Shown: positions 1 through 7,193 of the stretch, one piece after another | Numbering within the stretch: position 1 is the first letter of the stretch | Layout of the letters: each line of letters opens with the position of its first letter | From: Brevinematales bacterium | GTDB lineage: Bacteria; Spirochaetota; Brevinematia; Brevinematales; Thermospiraceae | Direction of reading: 5' to 3' | DNA length: 64,000 nucleotides | Assembly (NCBI GenBank): GCA_026417555.1 | Contig: JAOADA010000006.1 | Location: 1-64,000, forward strand | Notes under the pieces: model-generated | Seen by the model: only the letters and a program-made list of their open reading frames with translations | What the model was told of the DNA's origin: nothing | Databases searched by the model: none | Translations under genes and position numbers: made by a program

Positions 1-245
1 ATTCTATGAAACAGTCTTTTCAACAAGCTTATGGATACTCACCATACCCAATGTATGGTGAAGATTTTCAGGTGTTGCCCGGACTCCCTATCGAGTCCAA
101 ACAAAAAAATAAAAGGAGGAATTCTATGAAACAGTCTTTTCAACAAGCTTATGGATACTCACCATACCCAATGTATGGTGAAGATTTTCAGGTGTTGTCC
201 GGACTCCCTACCGAGTCTAAAAGAAATACTCTAAAGGAGGATAAT
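1..245 (+). repeat. Tandem 120-bp repeat carrying SD, start codon and N-terminal peptide
   Basis: Bases 1-98 recur at 121-218 with three mismatches (78/198, 91/211, 98/218); the first 77 bases are identical. Each unit contains an ATG (6 and 126) and encodes a near-identical 32-residue peptide rich in Gln, Tyr and Pro. Each unit ends in a strong Shine-Dalgarno (111-120 and 233-240) placed 5-6 bases before the next ATG (126 and 246). The unit is 40 codons long, so all three ATGs share one frame with no stop between. Two of the three substitutions change an amino acid (Pro/Ser, Ile/Thr). The window begins inside the array, so further copies may lie upstream. Confidence 0.93.
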
Positions 246-1415
246 ATGAAAAGAATACCCCTTTCACCCCAAAGCCAGTTCTATGCTGAACCTCAAGATT
301 CTTTCCCCTTACTCACCAAGAATACTCACTTCCCAACTGATGATGAGACCAACTTCAACGAAGAACTCCGGAAAATCCAAGAAATACTCTTTTCTTTGGA
401 AGAAGAGGAAGAAAATGATGACTTCTTCAACTCTGACCCAACCTCAAACTCTCCTTCCCATCGGAAAACAAACAAAAAACACAAACAGCTCAAGAAAAAG
501 AAAAATTGGAAGGAACTCGTAGAAAACATCAGAAAAAAGTACATCAAAAAAACAAACGAAGGGGAAGTGCTGTTTGATCCACCCTCTCCCAGAAAACCCA
601 ACCCCTCCGCAGACGAAGAGATTATCCTGGAGAGTTTTCCCCGGCTCCTCCAAAAATTCAAAAAAAATATCGCCGCAGAAAAAAAACTACAAAAATGGGG
701 TATCAAAAGACCCCATACCCACACGGACCCTAACATAACCAGAGTTATCCTCCTCCTCTACGGTCCCTCAGGTACAGGAAAGAGTCTTACAGTAGAGCTT
801 CTCGCCCAAAAAAACAATGCCGATATCCTAGAAATCAATGCCAACCATATCTTCCACCGATATATGGGAGAAAGCCCGAAAAATGCAGAAAATATTTTCA
901 ACTACTACCAGGAACTCTTTGAACTCTACCACGCCCACAACAGAAAAATCTTTTTAGTCGTCAATGAGGCTGACCAGATCTTCTCCACCCGAAGGGCCCT
1001 CATGGCAAGCGTTGACCAGGAACTTAACAGTTGCCAGAATATCTTCCTCACAAAACTTGAACATTTCAAAGGTTACTTCATCGCCACCACCAACCTTCCA
1101 GAAAACTTTGACAAAGCCTTCTGGAGACGTTTCACCCTGAAATGGGAGATCCCCTTCCCCGACGAAACAACCCGAAAAAAACTCTGGGATTACTATCTCC
1201 CCAAACCACCCTACCGGAAAAAAGAGATTAACGAAGACTTTCTGGAAAAGCTGGCAAAATACCCCCTCTCCGGAGGACAGATTGTCAATATTGTGATACA
1301 AGCTGCCTACGATGCTGTTTACGAAGATCGCCACATCTCACAAAAAGATCTCACCACCTACATCGAGGCAGAGCTCGGTGTTGTTGAAAATAAGTACACC
1401 CGAATAGGGTTTTAA
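6..1415 (+). CDS. AAA+ ATPase, Asn-type Walker B, duplicated N-terminus (copy 1)
   Basis: Single AAA+ module, role unknown. From the first ATG it has 469 residues: two copies of a Gln/Tyr/Pro-rich peptide (1-32, 41-72), a charged linker with acidic (131-138) and Lys-rich stretches, then the ATPase core. Walker A GPSGTGKS is at 253-260. The Walker B reads FLVVNEAD (NEAD 320-323), with Asn where Asp is usual. Sensor-1 ATTN is at about 360, an arginine-finger pair WRRF at 373-376, and sensor-2-like GGQIVNIV at 423-430. Translation could start at 6, 126 or 246; the last two have visible strong SD sites, and the true start may be 246 with the upstream copies as extensions. A close relative follows 10 bases downstream with its SD overlapping this stop, so the two are co-translated. 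Substrate cannot be inferred. Confidence 0.85.
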   Translation: MKQSFQQAYGYSPYPMYGEDFQVLPGLPIESKQKNKRRNSMKQSFQQAYGYSPYPMYGEDFQVLSGLPTESKRNTLKEDNMKRIPLSPQSQFYAEPQDSFPLLTKNTHFPTDDETNFNEELRKIQEILFSLEEEEENDDFFNSDPTSNSPSHRKTNKKHKQLKKKKNWKELVENIRKKYIKKTNEGEVLFDPPSPRKPNPSADEEIILESFPRLLQKFKKNIAAEKKLQKWGIKRPHTHTDPNITRVILLLYGPSGTGKSLTVELLAQKNNADILEINANHIFHRYMGESPKNAENIFNYYQELFELYHAHNRKIFLVVNEADQIFSTRRALMASVDQELNSCQNIFLTKLEHFKGYFIATTNLPENFDKAFWRRFTLKWEIPFPDETTRKKLWDYYLPKPPYRKKEINEDFLEKLAKYPLSGGQIVNIVIQAAYDAVYEDRHISQKDLTTYIEAELGVVENKYTRIGF

Positions 1416-1425
1416 GGAGGTCTTT

Positions 1426-3021
1426 ATGAATTACAAGAAAGAGCAATGGTATACCACCAACACATGGACGTCTCAAAACAGAGAAACACACCGCCACAGC
1501 ATTGAGACAAAAAAGGCTCATCACCCTGCCAAGAACAAAACCCCTCTTCTCATCAGGGCTGTAGAAAAATTTATCCTCAAACTTCTTGATAGTCCTTCCC
1601 TAACCAAGAGAATACAAGAAATTTTCTCGGTAAACCCACCTCAAAACCAACTACGAGAAGACTCCCCGCCATGGCCTACAACACCTCCCCCCTATATCCT
1701 CCTCACCCAAAATGGCTTCTCATGTGCCGACCCGAACGAACCCATACCCACCCCAGTACTGCTAGAAGAGTTTCCATCTTTCCCTTCTTCCTCGCCTCCC
1801 TCCTCCCCTACAAGACCCCTCTCAAAATATCCACATCACCCTTGCCTTGATGAAGAGGAAGAAGAAAGAAAACGACTGAAACACCTTCCTAAATATTTAT
1901 TTGAAGAAGAAGAAGAAGAAGATGAGGAGGAGGAGGAAGACATCACCATCCAAGAAAACAGAGAATACAAAGAAGAAACAAATGAAGAAGAAGAAGAGGA
2001 GGAAAAGACCCTATCGATCTCTATAAAAGCCGCTAACATCTATGCATTTTCACAGCAAAATAGCTCCACATTGTCAGAAAATACCACTCTCGGCAAGGGC
2101 GAGATACACGCCCCAAAAGTGAATTGGGATGATATTATCATCCGTAAAGACATCAAAGATGAAATCCAGAATGCCATCAATATGCAAAAACTCATCCCCA
2201 TCCTCAATGAATGGGAGATAACCCCCTCCCTCACACAAAAAAACCAAAGCGTAAAAATCCTCCTCTACGGACCATCTGGCACCGGAAAAACCTCCCTTGC
2301 AGAAGCAGCCGCAGCGTCCATCGGTGCCGATATCTACACCTTTGACGCCTCCTCCATTTACTCCTCGCTACTGGGAGCCACGGAACAAAATATAAAATCC
2401 CTCTTGAAAGACTACCATGAAAAATACAAAGAATACAAAAACCAAAACAAAGAACTCATCCTTGTCATCAATGAGGCAGACCAGATCTTCTCTCTACGAA
2501 CAACCACCATAGAACGCTCTGTCGACGTGTCATTAAACCGTATCCAAAATGTCCTTCTCGAAGAGTTTGAAAATTTTGAGGGAATCTTGATAGCCACCAC
2601 CAACCTGACCACAAACATAGATCCAGCATGGGATAGACGATTCTCTCACAAAATATTTATAAACATACCCAAAGAAGAAGAAAGAATCAAAATATGGGAA
2701 AAACACCTGCGACCAAAACTTCCCATAGATTCAGAAATTAACCGAAAAGAACTCCTTGATACCCTCGCAAAAGAAGAACTTACCGGGGGACAGATTGCCA
2801 ATATCGTTTATCGGGCAGCCATTATGGCAGCCTCCCGAGAGGGAGAAAGACAAAAAATCTTCAAGGAAGACCTTCTCCTGGCCATCGAAAAAGAACTCCA
2901 TAACATGCGCACCGCCCCCTCTTCCTTCACCTCTTCCGGTTGGGAAAAAATCCATATCAAAGGCTTCTGTCCAGACCTACCCACACCCACCATTTCACAG
3001 AAAAAAAACCACCAAAAATAA
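1426..3021 (+). CDS. AAA+ ATPase with Glu-rich tract (copy 2)
   Basis: Paralogue of the preceding ATPase, 531 residues, role unknown. Residues 1-140 are unrelated to the first gene's repeated N-terminus and include a Pro-rich stretch (about 105-135). Residues 142-193 are dominated by Glu in three runs encoded mainly by GAA/GAG repeats. The AAA core has Walker A GPSGTGKT (282-289), NEAD in place of DExD (349-352), TTN sensor-1 (391-393), RRF arginine fingers (404-406) and GGQIANIV sensor-2 (454-461). The shared Asn Walker B suggests a paralogous pair, possibly a mixed ring (inference). The SD TAAGGAGG sits on the upstream stop, and a strong hairpin terminator follows 17 bases after the gene. 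Confidence 0.87.
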   Translation: MNYKKEQWYTTNTWTSQNRETHRHSIETKKAHHPAKNKTPLLIRAVEKFILKLLDSPSLTKRIQEIFSVNPPQNQLREDSPPWPTTPPPYILLTQNGFSCADPNEPIPTPVLLEEFPSFPSSSPPSSPTRPLSKYPHHPCLDEEEEERKRLKHLPKYLFEEEEEEDEEEEEDITIQENREYKEETNEEEEEEEKTLSISIKAANIYAFSQQNSSTLSENTTLGKGEIHAPKVNWDDIIIRKDIKDEIQNAINMQKLIPILNEWEITPSLTQKNQSVKILLYGPSGTGKTSLAEAAAASIGADIYTFDASSIYSSLLGATEQNIKSLLKDYHEKYKEYKNQNKELILVINEADQIFSLRTTTIERSVDVSLNRIQNVLLEEFENFEGILIATTNLTTNIDPAWDRRFSHKIFINIPKEEERIKIWEKHLRPKLPIDSEINRKELLDTLAKEELTGGQIANIVYRAAIMAASREGERQKIFKEDLLLAIEKELHNMRTAPSSFTSSGWEKIHIKGFCPDLPTPTISQKKNHQK

Positions 3022-3033
3022 TCTTGACAACAA

Positions 3034-3066
3034 AAAAGGCTGCCCCTCACGGGGCAGCCTTTTTCC
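3034..3066. terminator. Bidirectional intrinsic terminator
   Basis: Perfect 9-bp stem GGCTGCCCC (3038-3046) and GGGGCAGCC (3051-3059) with TCAC loop. It is flanked by an A-run on the left and a T-run on the right, so it can end both the AAA operon (plus) and the mltG end of the flagellar operon (minus). Confidence 0.9.
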
Positions 3067-3128
3067 TTTAAATTTTTTCTCTCTTTTTTCAAAAAACTCT
3101 CAAGTTTTCTCCCCCTTTTTCCGATAAA

Positions 3129-3166
3129 CCCTCCGGAAGGAGGGGGGCGTGAGGGAATCCCTCACG
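3129..3166 (-). terminator. Paired hairpins after mltG
   Basis: Two short inverted repeats lie 14-50 bases after the mltG stop: CGTGAGGG/CCCTCACG (3148-3155/3159-3166) and CCCTCC/GGAGGG (3129-3134/3139-3144) with a four-base loop. Neither is followed by a good T-run on the minus strand. They may stabilise the 3' end or assist the stronger terminator at 3038-3059. Confidence 0.4.
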
Positions 3167-3179
3167 AAACTCTCTCAGG

Positions 3180-4169
3180 TTACTTCCTCATCTGATACCG
3201 TCGAACGGCTTCCGCATGCTCCTGAAGTGTCGAAGAGAAATAATGCGTTCCATCATTCTTTGAAACAAAATAAAGATAGTCCGTCTGGGCAGGATAGGCA
3301 ACAGCAAGAAGGGCACTCTTGCCGGGATTGGCAATCGGCCCGGGAGGGAGCCCATAGTACTTGTACGTGTTATAGGGCGACTCGTTGGTGAAATCTCGTT
3401 TCCGAATATTCCCATCCCATGTCCCTTCCATCTGGCGAATGTAAATCAGCGTAGGATCTGTCTGAAGCTTCATGCGTATCCGTAAACGATTATACAATAC
3501 CCCTGCCACAAGCGGCTTCTCATACTCTACACTGGTCTCCTTTTCTACAATACTCGCCAAAGTCACCGCCTCTAACAAAGAAAGCCCACGAGAACATAAG
3601 GCCTCTCTCATCTTAGGTGTTACAATATGTTTGAATTGGTTAACCATCATTTTTACAATATCATAAACTGTCATATCAAGAGAGACGCTATACGTATCCG
3701 GAAAAAGAAAACCTTCCAAGTTTTTTATCCCTTTCACCCCCAAATCAGCAACAAGATCTACTCGCCTACACGCTTCATAGAAATCCGCTTCCTGAGTGAT
3801 GAGATTCTCCTTCACCAAATACTTGGCAATATCATAAATACTCCACCCCTCCAAAATTGTCACACGACGGGCATACACCCGCCCACTCACCATTTTTTGG
3901 ATGAGATCATCAAGAGATTCCCCAGGCATAATCTGATATGTCCCCGCCTGAAGTTTTTTGTCATACCCACGGATCTTCGCCCTTACCTTGAAACGAACCG
4001 AATCTCGAATAATACGGTTCTGAGCTAGACGACTGGCAATCCGGTTGAGACTCTCTCCTTTCTCTACCTCAAAAAGTACTGGTTCCTTGTTGAGCGTTAC
4101 ATCCCGAGCACACCCCACTATTCCTGCACATACCACCCCAAAAACACACCATAATACAACCTTCTTCAT
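3180..4169 (-). CDS. mltG: Endolytic murein transglycosylase MltG (YceG family)
   Basis: Cleaves nascent peptidoglycan glycan strands near the membrane and so helps terminate them. The 329-residue product has an N-terminal hydrophobic segment (4-19) ending in IVGC (Cys20), so it may be a lipoprotein rather than the usual single-pass protein. A LysM-like region follows at about 30-82, then the YceG domain with LEGFLFPDTY (151-160) and the catalytic glutamate in ASIVEKET (Glu209). The start at 4169 is chosen because a GGAGG lies just upstream and its ATG overlaps the rlmB stop (ATGA); a longer reading from 4205 lacks this. It is the last gene of the flagellar run and ends before the shared terminator. 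Confidence 0.93.
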   Translation of the reverse strand: MKKVVLWCVFGVVCAGIVGCARDVTLNKEPVLFEVEKGESLNRIASRLAQNRIIRDSVRFKVRAKIRGYDKKLQAGTYQIMPGESLDDLIQKMVSGRVYARRVTILEGWSIYDIAKYLVKENLITQEADFYEACRRVDLVADLGVKGIKNLEGFLFPDTYSVSLDMTVYDIVKMMVNQFKHIVTPKMREALCSRGLSLLEAVTLASIVEKETSVEYEKPLVAGVLYNRLRIRMKLQTDPTLIYIRQMEGTWDGNIRKRDFTNESPYNTYKYYGLPPGPIANPGKSALLAVAYPAQTDYLYFVSKNDGTHYFSSTLQEHAEAVRRYQMRK

Positions 4170-4894
4170 CGCTGTCCTCCAGAGAGTTGTGTATACACTT
4201 CCCATAAACAGATGGCTGTCGCTACCGAAACATTCAAACTGTCAAGCTTCTCCGTTGTCGGAATACGAATCATTCCATCACATGCCTTGCGCATCATACG
4301 ACGTATACCTTTATCCTCTGAACCTACCACAAGACACAAAGGCTTCGTAAACGTGATAGCCCCTAACACCCTATCCCCACGCATATCTAGCCCATACACA
4401 CAAAACCCCCTCTGCTTCAGCCTTTCCGTCGTCCTTACAATATTTCGTACATACACCACCGCAAGATGATATAACGCCCCAGCAGAAGCCCGGATCACCT
4501 GCGGCGTAATCCGTGCACTATGATCCTCAGGCAAAACCACAACATCCACCCCCAACAAAAGAGCCGAACGAAGTATCGCCCCAACATTTCCCGTATCCGT
4601 GAGACCATCCAACATGAGAATTACCTTTGCCTCTTCCCAGCCAGAAAACTCATCCTCATCCTCATATACCGTCGGAGGAAGATCTATCTCCGCTACAATC
4701 CCTTGATGTTTCTGAGTCCCCGCAAGCCGACTCATGTCCTTCGCCGAAAGATACTCTACTCCTACCCCTTCTCGCTGGAGCCGAACGACAAGAGAAGCAA
4801 ATTTCGCCTTCTTGGAAAACTCTACTACTACCCGCCGAAGCCCTACGCGTTCTCGAAGAGCTTCCTCAACAGAATTCCTGCCGTAAACAAACAC
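4166..4894 (-). CDS. rlmB: 23S rRNA 2'-O-ribose methyltransferase, SpoU/TrmH family (RlmB-like)
   Basis: SPOUT-class methyltransferase that uses SAM to methylate a ribose in 23S rRNA (G2251 for E. coli RlmB). It has 242 residues: an N-terminal substrate-binding domain (about 1-75) and the SpoU domain with NVGAILRSA (103-111), GSEDKGI (191-197) and LNVSVA (220-225), which form the trefoil knot and cofactor pocket. The start is GTG at 4894, 15 bases after the flhG stop. The family contains several rRNA/tRNA specificities, so the exact target is inferred from overall similarity to RlmB. Confidence 0.88.
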   Translation of the reverse strand: MFVYGRNSVEEALRERVGLRRVVVEFSKKAKFASLVVRLQREGVGVEYLSAKDMSRLAGTQKHQGIVAEIDLPPTVYEDEDEFSGWEEAKVILMLDGLTDTGNVGAILRSALLLGVDVVVLPEDHSARITPQVIRASAGALYHLAVVYVRNIVRTTERLKQRGFCVYGLDMRGDRVLGAITFTKPLCLVVGSEDKGIRRMMRKACDGMIRIPTTEKLDSLNVSVATAICLWEVYTQLSGGQR

Positions 4895-4908
4895 ACGTAC
4901 CCCTCACC

Positions 4909-5802
4909 TCAGGCAGGCATGCGCTTGAAAAACGCATTGAGAAACTTAAACCACCCCTTGTCCTCATCAGAAACCTGAAGATTGAGAAGCCGTTTGGCAA
5001 TGTGGTTGAGACAAAGATTCACGGGAGCATTCGGAGCAAGAAAAGCAAACGGTATCTGCTTCTTCACCGCTGCCGCTACCACAGGATCCTCAAAAACAAA
5101 CCCCAGACTCTCCACCTTCACATTCAAAAACTGCCCACAAATCTGAATAATCCGCTGAGACACCTTGTTCGCCTCCGCCGGAGAAGAAACCCGATTCATA
5201 AGAAGTTTTATATTCGCATTGTCCGTCTCAGCTACAATCGCCTTGATCACCCCATACGCATCCGTAATCGACGTAGGTTCAGGCGTAGCCACAACAATAA
5301 TCTCATGCGCCGCCAAAAGAAAACTGATCACATTACTCGAAATGCCTGCCGACGTATCAATGATAATATAATCCGCATAACTGATCTCACGAATGGCTTG
5401 AATGAGATTTTGCTTCTCCTCATCCTTGAGATTAGCAAGCTGCGAGAAACCATTGGCCCCAGCAATAATATCAAGCCCATACTCCGTCTTGTAAATGATC
5501 TCAGAAATCTTCTTTTGCCCTTTGATCACATGCATGAGATTGTACTTGGGAATAATCCCCATCAAAACATTGATATTGGCAAGCCCAAGATCCGCATCCA
5601 TTACTATGACCTTTTTGGGAGATTCTTTCATCCTTGCCAGATGAATCCCTAGATTGAGTGAGATACTACTCTTCCCCACTCCTCCCTTCCCCGACGTGAT
5701 CGCAATAATCTTTGTATCATGATTGCTAAAAGTCCCCATCATCCGACGAAGACCTTCAGCTTGATCTGGTCCCAAAATCCCTTTTTCCATTGTCGTTGAC
5801 AT
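4909..5802 (-). CDS. flhG: FlhG (YlxH/FleN), MinD-like ATPase controlling flagellar number
   Basis: ParA/MinD-type ATPase that partners FlhF to set number and site of flagella. The 297-residue product begins with DQAEGLRR (13-20), the N-terminal motif that in FlhG proteins stimulates FlhF GTPase activity. A deviant Walker A, SGKGGVGKSS (37-46), follows, then VIVMDADLGLANIN and the IIIDTSAGIS switch region near 148. It lies directly after flhF, as in most flagellated bacteria. The C-terminal part should hold the amphipathic membrane-targeting helix; this was not verified. Confidence 0.95.
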   Translation of the reverse strand: MSTTMEKGILGPDQAEGLRRMMGTFSNHDTKIIAITSGKGGVGKSSISLNLGIHLARMKESPKKVIVMDADLGLANINVLMGIIPKYNLMHVIKGQKKISEIIYKTEYGLDIIAGANGFSQLANLKDEEKQNLIQAIREISYADYIIIDTSAGISSNVISFLLAAHEIIVVATPEPTSITDAYGVIKAIVAETDNANIKLLMNRVSSPAEANKVSQRIIQICGQFLNVKVESLGFVFEDPVVAAAVKKQIPFAFLAPNAPVNLCLNHIAKRLLNLQVSDEDKGWFKFLNAFFKRMPA

Positions 5803-5820
5803 AACCGTCCCTCTCCTCTC

Positions 5821-7137
5821 TTATTTCAATGCTTGATTCACCAAGTTTTCAAGATTCGCTATCTCAAAATCCTGCGGAACCTCCTGCCCATTGGTGATAA
5901 ACGAAAGCGGAAGCTGATACCTATACAACATGGAAAGAAGCGAACCATAACACACCGTCTCATCCAACTTGGTGGCTAACACATGCCTAAAACGAAGACA
6001 TGAATAATTCTCCACAATAAAAGCAAGATCCCGTGGCTTGGTGGTCGCCGAAACAACAAGATGAATATCAAAAGGTACATCACATTGATCTAACCACTCC
6101 GAAAGCTCCTTCAACGGAATCGTATCCCGAGGACTCTTCCCCGCTGTATCAATAAACGTAAAATACTCATCCCCAGATTGTTTCATGAGTTTGAAAAAGT
6201 CATCCCTCGTCTTGATCTCATAAAACGGAGAACGAAGAATCTCCGCATACTTCGCAAGCTGCGGATCCGCCCCTACCTTATAACGATCTATAGAGATAAA
6301 CCGCATCTTCTTCTGCCGCATCGCCGCAAGATGTGCTGCAAGCTTCACAAGCGTGACGGTTTTCCCAACCCCCGTTGGACCCACAAAGAGAATATTCCTC
6401 CCATACGGATAATTCTCTAAAGAAATAGGCTGACTCTTGAGCCGAGAAAGAAAAAACTGCTTCACTTCAAGAAGAACCTGATTCTTGTCAATAAGAACAT
6501 TCGTCTTGAGAGTTTTGAGATACTCAAGCACATCTTCAATCACCTTGGCATCAAAATCCCTCTCCGCAAGAAAATCTTCCATCCAAAGAAGATGATTTTT
6601 GGCTATCTCCGCATCCCGAACAATCTCATTCTCTTTCTCATACTCCTCACTGAGATGGTGACTCATCAAACCTTCACGAATACACGAAAGCTCTTGCTTG
6701 ATGAAATTCTGAAGAGAAGAAATCTCCATCTCAAGCTTGCTCACCTTGCTGACAAGTTCATTGTCAACAGGAGCAGACGAAGAAGCAATATTTTTCATCA
6801 CCGTGGCCGATTTTTCCGCTATAACCTGAAGGGCTTGCTCCTTGATAGGAGTCTTTGAAATATTCACTCCACTGGGCTCCGGAGAGGAAGACGAAGACTG
6901 GGAAAAGAGGGGCATCTCATCACGAGAGGTAACAACCGGACGACGAGAGGATTTGGTTTGAATAGAAGCTACCGCCACCCACACCACATCCTTCTTGAGA
7001 CCAAACCACCGCTTCACCTCCTTGCTTGTCACACGCAAAAGCTGGGTCTCGTTGAGACGATTTTCACGGATGGCCTCTGCAAACATCCTGTCAATAGCCT
7101 CTTTGCGTGTCCGCCCTTCATAATTGCGATATTCCAT
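5821..7137 (-). CDS. flhF: FlhF, SRP-type GTPase for flagellar placement
   Basis: SRP54/FtsY-related GTPase that recruits early flagellar parts to the assembly site. From ATG 7137 it has 438 residues: a variable basic B domain (1 to about 180), an N domain, and the G domain with GPTGVGKT (253-260), DTAGKS (330-335) and TKLDE (389-393). The start at 7137 has SD GGGAGGG; the upstream ATG at 7155 has none and would overlap it. The gene follows flhA by 57 bases, and that gap holds its own promoter, so FlhF/FlhG can be made independently of the export apparatus. Confidence 0.95.
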   Translation of the reverse strand: MEYRNYEGRTRKEAIDRMFAEAIRENRLNETQLLRVTSKEVKRWFGLKKDVVWVAVASIQTKSSRRPVVTSRDEMPLFSQSSSSSPEPSGVNISKTPIKEQALQVIAEKSATVMKNIASSSAPVDNELVSKVSKLEMEISSLQNFIKQELSCIREGLMSHHLSEEYEKENEIVRDAEIAKNHLLWMEDFLAERDFDAKVIEDVLEYLKTLKTNVLIDKNQVLLEVKQFFLSRLKSQPISLENYPYGRNILFVGPTGVGKTVTLVKLAAHLAAMRQKKMRFISIDRYKVGADPQLAKYAEILRSPFYEIKTRDDFFKLMKQSGDEYFTFIDTAGKSPRDTIPLKELSEWLDQCDVPFDIHLVVSATTKPRDLAFIVENYSCLRFRHVLATKLDETVCYGSLLSMLYRYQLPLSFITNGQEVPQDFEIANLENLVNQALK

Positions 7138-7163
7138 GTCACCCTCCCTTCTCACTCTTTACT

Positions 7164-7192
7164 ATTATATCACAGTTCTGTTATTTATGCAA
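7164..7192 (-). promoter_or_regulatory. Internal promoter before flhF
   Basis: Minus-strand -35 TTGCAT (7187-7192) and perfect -10 TATAAT (7164-7169) with a 17-bp spacer lie between the flhA stop and flhF, about 27 bases before the flhF ATG. Confidence 0.75.
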
Positions 7193-7193
7193 C

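Noticed and set aside
1836-2039. Ser-rich minus-strand frame and possible CRISPR-like repeats in the GAA/GAG tract
   Set aside because: It is the antisense of the Glu tract; the repeats are trinucleotide runs without spacers.
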